Positions 33,361 to 41,587 are shown, numbered from the stretch's first letter. The stretch is DNA of 64,000 nt from Bacteroidales bacterium (GCA_014800845.1 JAAVFJ010000005.1:1-64000); one strand, 5' to 3'. The notes: generated by a model from the letters alone, not told the origin. Program-made: numbers and translations.

Positions 33361-34095
33361 TTACAGTTTGAAGTTGTAACCAATTCCTATTATATGACCT
33401 CTATCTTCAGGATTACCGGTAGAAGGAACCTGAATGTAACGATAGAATAAATCTACGGAATTATGCTTGTTGATCTTATAAGCACAGCCTACGGTGTAAC
33501 GGATCCTCTCCACATTAAATTTGTCAGAAAGATTGTCATATAACTCGACCGACACGGAGGGTGTGAACCTACTCTTCTTAATGTCATATTCACATTCAAG
33601 CCGAGAACGAAGCACATGCTTACTCTTATTGCTGATCCACTCGTCATCCTTAGGTGTCAAGCCATCGGAATCAAATTTAGGTACCCATTTGCCCACTCGC
33701 TGAGTGAATTGATACCTTTCTCTCAGCGATAAGTCAAATCGACCGAGTCTTAATTTACCCGTGGCCGATACATATATACGGTGTCTGTCATACCAATAGG
33801 CCGGGATGATATTACCCTTTTTCGTGGTCTCTAACGTGGAGTGCTGGCGAATGTACTTATAACCGGCGTCAAATTTAAGAAACTTCATCGGCTTATAACC
33901 CACACCCACACCCAGCGACCATCGGTCGGAAGATTTAAGGGCATCGGTTGTGCGATATTCAGCCCCGGCATCAATCGACCATTGCTTGGTGAGGCCATAT
34001 TTGAAATTGGCGGAGGTCCACAGACTCTGTGCGTGAATGTGTGGCGCAACGATATTTACAACCGCCAGCAATAATGCAACTTTTAATATTCTCAT
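33361..34095 (-). CDS. DUF2490-type outer-membrane beta-barrel
   Basis: 244 residues with signal peptide MRILKVALLLAVVNIVAPHIHA. The mature protein begins SLWTSANFKYGLTKQWSIDAGAEYR and continues as alternating amphipathic strands (GVGVGYKPMKFLKFDAGYKYIRQ, FDLSLRERYQFTQR, NSVDLFYRYIQ), ending in IIGIGYNFKL, a C-terminal strand typical of outer-membrane barrels. This matches DUF2490. Its ATG overlaps the stop of the DUF4956 gene by four bases. The context suggests an outer-membrane partner for whatever the VTC and DUF4956 proteins make or move. Confidence 0.8.
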   Translation of the reverse strand: MRILKVALLLAVVNIVAPHIHAQSLWTSANFKYGLTKQWSIDAGAEYRTTDALKSSDRWSLGVGVGYKPMKFLKFDAGYKYIRQHSTLETTKKGNIIPAYWYDRHRIYVSATGKLRLGRFDLSLRERYQFTQRVGKWVPKFDSDGLTPKDDEWISNKSKHVLRSRLECEYDIKKSRFTPSVSVELYDNLSDKFNVERIRYTVGCAYKINKHNSVDLFYRYIQVPSTGNPEDRGHIIGIGYNFKL

Positions 34096-34754
34096 GAATT
34101 TTCTTTTGGTATTTTAAATAATTTGTTAACTATGTTATCAGTTCTGCTCTGCTCCTTGTAATAGACTTTAAGCATGGCCGAGTCCCGGAGGAAATCTACC
34201 GCGCCTACATTGACATCAATTACCGGAAAACCAAGTCTTTCCTCAAGGTCCTGCAGCAGGGCCTCTCGGTTCTGGGGGGTAATCAGGTCTATTCGATCAT
34301 AAAGCACATATTTCTCCGCCACGGAATTTGCAAATGGCAGCTTCTCACCTAAATAAATCACTGCCAGGAAAATGCAGTTGGTCAGAGCTAATTCGCCGTA
34401 ACTCAGGCTCACCGCCAGCGCGTTTATAACCGAAACAGAGATAATGACAAAGAGATAAGTCATTTCTCTTACCGTCATCGACTCCGTTCGATAGCGGATT
34501 ATGCCGAAGATGGCAAACAATCCAAGAGCGAAGCCCACTTTTATCTTGACGCTTCCCAGCAGATATATCAAGAAAAATATACTCACCGATATCACTGCGA
34601 AGGTGAAGAAGTATTCGCGCTTTCGGCTTTTCGGATAGTACAGACAAGCTATGATGATGAGAATAAAGAGCGAGTTGAACGCAAATCTCACCAACAGCTC
34701 TATCATGTCTCCCGGATTGATTAAAGGAGCATCCGCAAGGTCAAAATCTTCCAT
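34092..34754 (-). CDS. DUF4956 membrane protein
   Basis: 220 residues with four hydrophobic segments in the first 140 (FNSLFILIIIACLYY, FTFAVISVSIFFLIYLLG, VGFALGLFAIFGIIRYRTE, YLFVIISVSVINALAVSL) and a soluble ferredoxin-like C-terminus (DLEERLGFPVIDVNVGAVDFLRDSAMLKVYY). The GIIRYRTE motif and layout are those of DUF4956, which recurs beside VTC-type polymerases in many bacteria. Function unknown; a membrane channel or regulator for the polymerase is a reasonable guess. It lies 50 bases after the VTC gene. Confidence 0.85.
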   Translation of the reverse strand: MEDFDLADAPLINPGDMIELLVRFAFNSLFILIIIACLYYPKSRKREYFFTFAVISVSIFFLIYLLGSVKIKVGFALGLFAIFGIIRYRTESMTVREMTYLFVIISVSVINALAVSLSYGELALTNCIFLAVIYLGEKLPFANSVAEKYVLYDRIDLITPQNREALLQDLEERLGFPVIDVNVGAVDFLRDSAMLKVYYKEQSRTDNIVNKLFKIPKENS

Positions 34755-34804
34755 GTTCTATAAATGATTTATTAAGTATCTTTTTAATTTAAGCACTGGC
34801 ATTA

Positions 34805-35557
34805 TTAGTTGCCGGAGAGGCCGGAGAGCATCTTCCTGAATCTGCGCAATCTGGGTTTAAACAGATTACTTTTCACATTGGGATTGGTCAGGGCCATTCC
34901 CATGCAGTATTTACTAAATCCGGATGGCTGAATCCGCAGCCTGAGGAGGATATCGCTAACGGGAGAGGCTGCTTTTCCATCACGCTTCAATTCGATTATC
35001 ACTAAACCCGACAAATCACAATCAATGCCTGTCACTGTGTTATGAAAACGCAAACCCATGTCTATGGTCAGACGCTCCGTCATGTCTCTGTTGACAAGCG
35101 TAAGGCGATTAAACCTATTTTCAATCTGGGGCAGCAGGGAATCAGCGGCATAATCGGCCTTAGCCAGAATAAAAGCGGCACACTCCTCATCCGACAAATT
35201 GTCAGCCGGAATACGTTTCTTATCCGTCCTCCCCTTGTTGCTCTTTCGCTTTACCTCAAGAAACTTAGTTTCGGAAGCGACATACTCCCTTATTCTTATC
35301 TTCTTTCGCGGCATCTTTCCATGCAGATGCCTGTGATACATCTCGCAGTCGGCCGTATCGAAATACCTGGTAAAATATGGAAGTATAATCTTGCCGTCAA
35401 TTTCCTGCGCCATATATTCCCCTGCAGCGAGACGCAACAACTCTGTCAACACCGGTTCAGTTGTCACAAACTTGGTGTCAATTCTATTCATCAGCTTGAC
35501 CTTCTTCATATCAGAAAGGCTAACCGTGGCAAAGTCAGGTATTACGAGTTCTCGCAT
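34805..35557 (-). CDS. VTC-domain polyphosphate polymerase-like protein
   Basis: 250 residues forming the triphosphate-tunnel fold of VTC proteins. Signature elements are NRIDTKFV (tunnel basic residues), TRYFDTADCEMY, the basic strand KIRIREYV, FLEVKRKSNKGRTDKKRI, NRFNRLTLVNRD and IIELKRDGK. In yeast the Vtc4 catalytic domain polymerises ATP gamma-phosphate into polyphosphate; the bacterial stand-alone form is annotated as a polyphosphate polymerase domain but its product has rarely been tested. It heads a four-gene operon with its own TAATTTTG box about 190 bases upstream. Confidence 0.85.
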   Translation of the reverse strand: MRELVIPDFATVSLSDMKKVKLMNRIDTKFVTTEPVLTELLRLAAGEYMAQEIDGKIILPYFTRYFDTADCEMYHRHLHGKMPRKKIRIREYVASETKFLEVKRKSNKGRTDKKRIPADNLSDEECAAFILAKADYAADSLLPQIENRFNRLTLVNRDMTERLTIDMGLRFHNTVTGIDCDLSGLVIIELKRDGKAASPVSDILLRLRIQPSGFSKYCMGMALTNPNVKSNLFKPRLRRFRKMLSGLSGN

Positions 35558-35748
35558 CTACAGTATTTTAGAATAATCAATTACACCATAACATCCTTAT
35601 AAATTAATCAACAGGACTCCGGTTTCATTCAGAGAAATCCTAATTCAATCTATCTCTATAAGCAAATATTCAAATCTAATTTATACACTTGGAGAGCCTT
35701 TTTAAAGACGGTTTCCTCGCAGAGCAAGGAAAGCAGGCGACTAAGCGA

Positions 35749-35756
35749 CAAAATTA
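35749..35756 (-). promoter_or_regulatory. Promoter -7 box for the VTC operon
   Basis: The minus strand reads TAATTTTG, a perfect consensus. A small hairpin (TTTCCT with AGGAAA) follows in the predicted leader. It lies between palindromic element B and the VTC start codon. Confidence 0.5.
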
Positions 35757-35868
35757 AAACGTCAAAATAAGCCACAGATTGTATAAAAGGCTAAATTTGC
35801 TTATTCATCTTTTGTATCGTTCAAATTTGAACACCGACTTTAATATAAAGACTGACGATTTTATCAAA

Positions 35869-36062
35869 TGAACTCACTTAAACTTTTTCAGGGTTAAGGT
35901 TTATTAAGATTCTGAGCAGATTTCAATACTTGAAGAGGGAACGATGCGGGCATCGTGACTGATGAAAGGATTGGAAGATGCCAAGATATTAATGAAGATT
36001 GACCCTGAAGAAAACCATTTTAAACTAAATTTTTGTTTTCGTAAAAAGTTTTAATGAGTTCA
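35869..36062. repeat. Palindromic repeat element, copy B
   Basis: A 194-bp imperfect palindrome, the inverted and nearly identical counterpart of copy A. Ends TGAACTCACTTAAACTTTTT and TTTTAATGAGTTCA; arms CAGGGTTAAGG and GACCCTGAAG; core hairpin CGATGCGGGCATCG followed by TGACTGATGAAA. It lies upstream of the VTC operon promoter. The rest of 35558-36449 holds the promoter, the glgB-leader-like segment and a terminator, with no gene. Confidence 0.85.
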
Positions 36063-36077
36063 ATATAATTAAATTTT

Positions 36078-36163
36078 ATGCAAGATGATTATGAGCGCAA
36101 TTATTTGCGTATGCTTAATTTGGCTGTAAAATTAGTGAAACTTTCCCACAACCGCAAAAATAT
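36078..36163 (-). promoter_or_regulatory. Segment homologous to the glgB leader
   Basis: About 86 bp matching the region upstream of glgB (31287-31408 without the insertion), including the shared GTGAAACTTTCCCACAACC. On the minus strand it carries TAATTTTAC, near the -7 consensus, and points towards the VTC operon through palindromic element B. It could be an old duplicated promoter or a second distal promoter. A small open frame on the plus strand is not considered coding. Confidence 0.5.
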
Positions 36164-36171
36164 CGCAATCA

Positions 36172-36202
36172 AAATAGGGAAGCAGCCCGAAGCCCGCTTC
36201 CC
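36172..36202 (-). terminator. Terminator of the acyltransferase gene
   Basis: GGGAAGC (36177-36183) and GCTTCCC (36196-36202) form a stem. On the minus strand it is followed by TATTTTG. It lies about 250 bases after the acyltransferase stop, and is the first good hairpin there. Confidence 0.45.
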
Positions 36203-36449
36203 CTGTTCCTATACCTGTTCCTGTATCATCAATCTGGAAACACAACCTCGCAATATATCGCGACTATATCCTGCGCTGCGGGCAACCAAAGATGACCACC
36301 CGGAGGAGCAGTGCCGTCAGACCCGCTGCTAATGTCATAGATTGTGCCCACAATCCCGATTGCCGGCGGCGTATATCGGCAAAATGCATTTCGGTGGCTA
36401 CCGGAGCGACTTGCTTCGGGATATTATCAGAAATATACTTACTTATGGC

Positions 36450-37472
36450 TTAATTATTTTTTCCAAAAAGCAGTGGATAAATTTTGATACTGCGAAGCAG
36501 CCAAACAATTAGAAGACAAAACAGTATGATTAGGATTGAAGCAGTTGCAACTACCGGGAATTCCCATAGTGTATTTGTTGTTGAATTGATTAAATGGCGT
36601 ATTCCGGGTATCTCTTTAAATGACAGTAAGAAATAATGCAGCAGATATATCTCCAATGTCATTGATCCGACAAAAGAAAATGCTCTAAAAGTTATATGCT
36701 TGAAAAAATAGTTTGATAGTTTATAAAAGGTAAATAGCATGACGTAAATACCGGCGAAAGCGGTAAAAAGGCTTAAAATACCTCCTACACATATAGAAAC
36801 TATAAAATATGCTGCGCATACAATAAAGCCTACCCAATTCATCAATTGCGCATTGTATTTATTCCAAAATATTCTAAAGACACATCCACATATTAAATAT
36901 CTAAAATAAGAAATATAGTGGTCAAAACTCAAAAGTCCTGAAAGTTTAGAGGTCAAGAAGGATGTATGTTGCACTATAAGGTGATGCAAAATTAATGTTG
37001 AAACCATTAAAAATACAAAAACAATGATTCTAACTTTTGACCGAATCTTATATTTTGTAAACAAATATAAGATAGGAACCAATGTAAAGAAATAGAGTAC
37101 CGATACATATGTAAACCAATAGCCTATTTTATACTCATGAAAAATGTAACTGAAGTCATGGTTATAGAAAGCAATAATAAAAATTGAGAAGATTATTATT
37201 GTAGGATATAATTGTTTACATATTCTATTTTTCGTTCTTCTCCAAATTAATTGAGCATTGTATTCGACACTATACATAAAGAAGCCGCTAATAAAAAAGA
37301 ATAATGGCATGCGTGTCGTAAGAAATATTGAATTCAGACTTGAAGAGGAGCTGCATACATGGCTATACACCACCAAAAGCATTGTAACGCCTCTTACTAT
37401 ATCGATCCATTCAGCTCTATTAGACTTGGTTTTTACACGTAAAATTTGATTTGCTCGAGAAGTCGTTAGCAT
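36450..37472 (-). CDS. Acyltransferase family 3 membrane protein
   Basis: 340 residues with about ten membrane segments. The opening WIDIVRGVTMLLVVYSHV carries the arginine and histidine of the acyltransferase 3 (OafA/ExoZ-like) family, which transfers acetyl or other acyl groups to surface sugars; TTRMPLFFFISGFFMY is the second conserved block. The gene is strikingly AT-rich compared with its neighbours (roughly one third GC by eye) and uses many AAA, ATA and TTA codons, which suggests recent transfer. It is a single-gene unit between the VTC operon and the phosphatase. Acyl donor and target glycan unknown. Confidence 0.88.
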   Translation of the reverse strand: MLTTSRANQILRVKTKSNRAEWIDIVRGVTMLLVVYSHVCSSSSSLNSIFLTTRMPLFFFISGFFMYSVEYNAQLIWRRTKNRICKQLYPTIIIFSIFIIAFYNHDFSYIFHEYKIGYWFTYVSVLYFFTLVPILYLFTKYKIRSKVRIIVFVFLMVSTLILHHLIVQHTSFLTSKLSGLLSFDHYISYFRYLICGCVFRIFWNKYNAQLMNWVGFIVCAAYFIVSICVGGILSLFTAFAGIYVMLFTFYKLSNYFFKHITFRAFSFVGSMTLEIYLLHYFLLSFKEIPGIRHLINSTTNTLWEFPVVATASILIILFCLLIVWLLRSIKIYPLLFGKNN

Positions 37473-37882
37473 ATAAATAATTGTAAGATAAAACCGAAAC
37501 GGAAGTTTTTACTTATAACATTAAAAGAGTTAACATTTCACCGATACGTAACACCCGGTTTATATGTTTAGCTCTTAATACGGCACTCCTGATGAGAGAT
37601 TTTTTGAGTTTGCAAAGTTAGTAATTTATTCTTAATAACAGGTTGTTTCCCTTTATTAAATCCACGGAATCTGCGGATCACATTTAAATAACATTTTAAT
37701 AACACAGCCGGTGACCTCCCAGATTCATTACCGAATCTCCCACACGCACATATAACCGCTCGAAGTGCGCGCCGGTGTGGTATCGAAATGGGTCACGTGG
37801 GTGAAGCCGAGATTGACGGAGGTTTGATGGGCTTGGTTTTATTGGACAAAACTGCTAACTTTGCAGCATTAAAATTCCGGTT
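37473..37882. other. Divergent gene-free region between acyltransferase and phosphatase
   Basis: 410 bp with a minus-strand TAACTTTG box at 37613-37620 for the acyltransferase (leader about 135 nt) and a plus-strand box for the phosphatase at 37856-37863. A 36-codon minus-strand frame at 37731-37838 without a start codon reads like the C-terminus of a lost protein but cannot be assigned. GC content switches sharply near 37690, marking the edge of the AT-rich patch. Confidence 0.4.
37856..37863 (+). promoter_or_regulatory. Promoter -7 box for the phosphatase gene
   Basis: TAACTTTG followed by C, a perfect consensus, 19 bases upstream of the ATG at 37883. It gives a very short leader. Confidence 0.55.
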
Positions 37883-38356
37883 ATGAAAATACTTTTCGTA
37901 TGCCTCGGTAATATCTGCCGCTCCCCGGCTGCCGAGGGAATTATGCAGCATCTGGTGGAGGAGCGCGGGCTGCAGGATGCTTTTACTCTTGACTCTGCCG
38001 GCACCTATGCGGGCCATCAGGGGGAACTGCCCGACAAGCGTATGCGTGTGCATGCGGCGCGCCGCGGCTATCAGCTCACTCACCGCTCGCGCCCTGTGCG
38101 CGAAAGCGATTTCTTTGATTTCGATCTGATTATCGCTATGGACGACAGCAATTACCACAATCTGCGCCGTATGGCTCCCACTGTGGAGGCGGAGCAGAAG
38201 GTGGTGAAGATGATTGATTTCTGCCGCCGCCATCCGTATTACGATGCTGTGCCGGACCCCTATTACGGGGGTGCGTCGGGCTTTGAGCTTGTGCTCGACC
38301 TGTTGGAGGACGCCACCGAGGGGCTGCTTGACTCCCTCACGGCGGAGAAGTCCTGA
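37883..38356 (+). CDS. Low-molecular-weight protein tyrosine phosphatase
   Basis: 157 residues, the normal size. The phosphate-binding loop CLGNICRS gives the C-x5-R signature (Cys7, Arg13), and the general acid is Asp125 in VPDPYYGG. In many bacteria such enzymes (Wzb type) dephosphorylate capsule tyrosine kinases and so tune polysaccharide export; no kinase gene is in the window. The last 20 bases overlap the convergent membrane-protein gene on the other strand. Confidence 0.93.
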   Translation: MKILFVCLGNICRSPAAEGIMQHLVEERGLQDAFTLDSAGTYAGHQGELPDKRMRVHAARRGYQLTHRSRPVRESDFFDFDLIIAMDDSNYHNLRRMAPTVEAEQKVVKMIDFCRRHPYYDAVPDPYYGGASGFELVLDLLEDATEGLLDSLTAEKS

Positions 38357-39629
38357 CACGCAAGGGGCGCTGCAGCGAGTCCAGATTGGTGATGAACTTC
38401 ACCGGTCCCGGCGCATACAGATTCCATCGGCAGACATGGTGAAGCGTGGTGACGGGTGCCGCAGGCTCCCAATAATAATCCACCTCGCCGTCTGCCGATT
38501 GTTTATATAGCTCCATTACGTGGCGAGCCTCGGTGAAATAACGGTGCTGATGATAGACCACGTTGGAATAAAACGCAACTATCAGCACCCATAATCCAGT
38601 GGTGACTAAGCGCTTAGGCCTGAACACACCTGCCGCGGCCATACAGCTCACTGTAAGTATCACCGCATACATGTCCGCCCCCCAGCAGATTCTGCCGTCA
38701 GCCCCGAGCGCTACGGCCATCACTGTGCCGCAGAGGGCCGCGAGGGCAATAAAGGAGACAGACGGAACTCTCCATAGGCGACGCAACAGCCCCCTACCCT
38801 TCGGAAAACAAGCACACACGCAGGCGCCTATGGTGAGCATAAGCGGGAGCGTGAGGTAACGCAGCAGATGCTTCAGCTGCAAGCTCGGACCGGAGGCTGC
38901 GCCACCGATTCGCGTAAGCAAACCGTCTGTAAACACATCAACACAGACACCCGCCACAGCCGCTGCAAGCACCCCTAAGGTGAGCGCGTTCGGCCTGCGC
39001 CGCTTAAGCAGCAGCCACAAAACTGTGCCCCCGATGAGCGGTAGAGAGAAGCCCTCGTGAAAGCCGCCGGCTATGAAAGCGTAAGCCACGCAGCCTACCG
39101 CGGAAAGTATTCCGGGCTTCAGGTCAGCCGTAAGTAACCACTTGAGCATCAGCAACAACACTACGGCCACACCGGAACTGACTATGTAGTTGAGCTCGAA
39201 GTTCATACAGCCGAGTATGTCATCGTTCCAGGGCAGGAAAATAATGAATCCCAACCAAGTGACAACCACCGCTGCCGTCCCGCTGCGAGCTCTCCCCACG
39301 GCATATGCCGCAGACCCCCCTACCCACACCATAGCAGACAGCGCCGCCACGGTGGCAAAACAGCCTCTCGGCAGGAATTGAAACAGTATCTCGAGCGTGT
39401 TGCTGAAGCGCCCGTCATTCTCCGCGCGTATCAGCTCCAGATAATTACACCATGAGTCGAAAGTAAGCTCTGCGCCCCCGGCATTGGCGCGCAGAAACAT
39501 CTCGCGAAAATTGAGGTCATCATGCAGCCAAGGGGTGAAGAGCGCTATCAGAAAATAGACCGTCCCCACGAGCAGCTGACAGCCCGCAGCAACATAATAT
39601 CTTGAATATGAAGTCTTAATTTCTCGCAT
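38337..39629 (-). CDS. Polytopic membrane protein, DUF6056-like (copy 3)
   Basis: 430 residues from ATG 39629 (an upstream TTG overlaps the -7 box). About ten membrane segments. The N-terminal TPWLHDDLNF and ENDGRFSN echo the TPWxxDDL and NGR motifs of the two paralogues at 25.9-29.1 kb, and the C-terminal VDYYWEPAAPVTTLHHVCRWNLYAPG region parallels theirs. A TAAATTTG box lies just upstream. The 3' end overlaps the phosphatase gene by 20 bases in convergent orientation. Family name from recall; a role in surface glycan transfer is inferred. Confidence 0.55.
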   Translation of the reverse strand: MREIKTSYSRYYVAAGCQLLVGTVYFLIALFTPWLHDDLNFREMFLRANAGGAELTFDSWCNYLELIRAENDGRFSNTLEILFQFLPRGCFATVAALSAMVWVGGSAAYAVGRARSGTAAVVVTWLGFIIFLPWNDDILGCMNFELNYIVSSGVAVVLLLMLKWLLTADLKPGILSAVGCVAYAFIAGGFHEGFSLPLIGGTVLWLLLKRRRPNALTLGVLAAAVAGVCVDVFTDGLLTRIGGAASGPSLQLKHLLRYLTLPLMLTIGACVCACFPKGRGLLRRLWRVPSVSFIALAALCGTVMAVALGADGRICWGADMYAVILTVSCMAAAGVFRPKRLVTTGLWVLIVAFYSNVVYHQHRYFTEARHVMELYKQSADGEVDYYWEPAAPVTTLHHVCRWNLYAPGPVKFITNLDSLQRPLRVRTSPP

Positions 39630-39638
39630 TTTCCGTTG

Positions 39639-39646
39639 CAAATTTA
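39639..39646 (-). promoter_or_regulatory. Promoter -7 box for the third polytopic protein
   Basis: The minus strand reads TAAATTTG followed by C, a perfect match, 10 bases upstream of ATG 39629. The transcript would have almost no leader. Confidence 0.55.
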
Positions 39647-39754
39647 ACTATTTATTCTCACAAAATATCCTGTAGGCTAAAATCATTTTAACGTTATCAC
39701 GCACCCATTCACCTGCGCGCTCACCGGGGATTTTGACAATTAAGATTTTTTAAG

Positions 39755-39762
39755 TAATTTTG
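39755..39762 (+). promoter_or_regulatory. Promoter -7 box for the SulP transporter
   Basis: TAATTTTG followed by C, with TTG at 39734-39736 about 20 bases before it, close to the full -33/-7 consensus. It leaves a leader of about 105 nt with a GC-rich stretch but no recognised riboswitch. Confidence 0.6.
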
Positions 39763-39874
39763 CAGCCTTATTACCGCGACGGTACAGATTCATCTTCTGA
39801 AATGGGGAGTGACGCCGCAAGGCTCCCCGCGAGCCCCGCTGCCCACCCTCCGCAACTAATTGATTTACAATATT

Positions 39875-41587
39875 ATGAGTGTAATTTCACGCCCGGATTT
39901 TCACCCGGTTTTCCTGACAGCTCTGAAGAATTACAACGCTGCCACATTCAAACGCGACCTCACTGCCGGCATAGTAGTAGGCATCGTGGCATTGCCCCTT
40001 GCCGTGGCTTTCGGCATTGCGAGCGGCGTAGCCCCCTCCATCGGTCTTATAACCGCTATCATTGGTGGTTTCTTAGTGTCGGCATTCGGCGGCAACTCTG
40101 TGCAGATCGGTGGCCCCACGGGTGCTTTCATCGTGATAGTCTACAATATCATAGCCCTCTACGGTCTCACCGGCCTCGCATTGGCCACCTTCATGGCGGG
40201 CTGCATACTGGTGCTGATGGGGCTCTTCCGGCTCGGCACGGTAATTAAGTTTATCCCCTACCCCATCGTGGTGGGCTTCACCGCCGGCATAGCGCTCACC
40301 ATCTTCTCCACTCAGATGCCCGACTTCTTCGGCATGACAATCCCTGAAGGGGTGCCTGCCGGGTTCCTCTCAAAGTGGGGTGTCTACTTCAAGCATTTCA
40401 CTGACACTAACTGGATTACGGCCGGCATCGGGCTCCTCTCTCTGCTGATTATCATCTTCACTCCGAAGATTTTCAAGAAGCTCCCAGGCGCTCTGTCAGC
40501 CATCGTGCTCATCACGCTGCTGGTGTGGATTCTCAAGGAATACTGCGGCGTGGAGGGGATTCAGACCATCGGCGACCGCTTCGGCGACATGGACACTCAC
40601 ATCCCGATGCCCCACTCCATAGGCTTCAACATCGAGTCAATCAATCTGCTGCTCCCCTCGGCCTTCACCATAGCCATGCTCGGTGCCATTGAGTCGCTGC
40701 TTTCTGCCACCGTGGCCGACGGCGTGACAGGTGGTCGCACCAATTGCAACACGGAGCTGATAGGCCAGGGCATAGCCAACATCACAGTGCCCCTCTTCGG
40801 CGGCATACCGGTGACCGGCGCCATCGCCCGCACCATGACCAATATCACCAACGGAGGCCGCACCCCCGTGGCGGGCATCATCCACTCGGTGGTGCTTCTG
40901 ATTATCTTCCTCTTCGCTATGCCGCTGATTAACCTGGTGCCCATGTGCTGTCTGGCCGCCGTGCTCATCATGGTGAGCTACAACATGAGCGGCTGGCGCA
41001 CCATTGCGGGCATGGCCGGCAACCCCAAGGGGGACATCTGGGTGATGCTCGTAACCTTCCTGCTCACTGTGATTTTCGACCTCACCATCGCTATAGAAAT
41101 CGGTATGCTGCTGGCCATTGTGGTCTTCCTGCGCCGCGTGACTGAGAACACTGTGGTGCGCACTTACGGCAGCCAGCTCGATGCCACCGACGGCACTGAC
41201 TCCACTGCCCACGAGGTGCTCGACATAGCCCCGGGCGTGTCTGTCTATGAGATTGACGGCCCCTTCTTCTTCGGTGCCGCCACCAAGTTTGACGAGGTGG
41301 TGCGCCTCTCTACGGCCGAGAAGCCGGTGGTGCGCATTATCCGCATGCGCAAGGTACCCTTCATTGACTCCACCGGCCTGCACAACCTGCAGCTGCTCAT
41401 TGAGTCCAGCCACCGCGAGGGGATAAAGATTGTGCTCTCGGGTGTTACCGACAAAGTGCGCACTGTGCTCGAAAAGTCTCACATTGTGGAGCTTATCGGC
41501 ACTGACCACATCTGTAGCCACATCTCTACGGCTGTAATCGTGGCCAACGAACTCGCCGAAGCAAAGAAGAAGGACGGCAGAGCCTAA
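39875..41587 (+). CDS. SulP-family inorganic anion transporter with STAS domain
   Basis: 570 residues from ATG 39875 (an upstream TTG at 39860 is less likely). A membrane domain of 10-14 segments with the SulP opening TAGIVVGIVALPLAVAFGIASGV, and GGIPVTGAIARTMTNITNGGRTPVAGI in the second half, is followed by a cytoplasmic STAS domain (about 445-560: SVYEIDGPFFFGAATKFDEV, VPFIDSTGLHNLQLLIESS). Members move sulfate, bicarbonate or related anions; the substrate cannot be told here. The final 62 bases overlap the convergent YfhO gene on the other strand, an unusually long 3' overlap. Confidence 0.92.
   Translation: MSVISRPDFHPVFLTALKNYNAATFKRDLTAGIVVGIVALPLAVAFGIASGVAPSIGLITAIIGGFLVSAFGGNSVQIGGPTGAFIVIVYNIIALYGLTGLALATFMAGCILVLMGLFRLGTVIKFIPYPIVVGFTAGIALTIFSTQMPDFFGMTIPEGVPAGFLSKWGVYFKHFTDTNWITAGIGLLSLLIIIFTPKIFKKLPGALSAIVLITLLVWILKEYCGVEGIQTIGDRFGDMDTHIPMPHSIGFNIESINLLLPSAFTIAMLGAIESLLSATVADGVTGGRTNCNTELIGQGIANITVPLFGGIPVTGAIARTMTNITNGGRTPVAGIIHSVVLLIIFLFAMPLINLVPMCCLAAVLIMVSYNMSGWRTIAGMAGNPKGDIWVMLVTFLLTVIFDLTIAIEIGMLLAIVVFLRRVTENTVVRTYGSQLDATDGTDSTAHEVLDIAPGVSVYEIDGPFFFGAATKFDEVVRLSTAEKPVVRIIRMRKVPFIDSTGLHNLQLLIESSHREGIKIVLSGVTDKVRTVLEKSHIVELIGTDHICSHISTAVIVANELAEAKKKDGRA

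Noticed and set aside
36078..36332. An 84-codon plus-strand frame beginning in the glgB-leader-like segment, with a partial counterpart at 31377-31595
   Set aside because: Similarity between the two is explained by the duplicated leader DNA; frames diverge immediately afterwards and include a terminator hairpin.
37731..37838. A 36-codon minus-strand frame that reads like a protein C-terminus
   Set aside because: No start codon, no match I can name, and it overlaps the phosphatase promoter region. Possibly a gene remnant, but too short to call.
40637..41521. A 294-codon minus-strand frame within the SulP gene
   Set aside because: Antisense to a well-conserved transporter and STAS domain; no supporting features.
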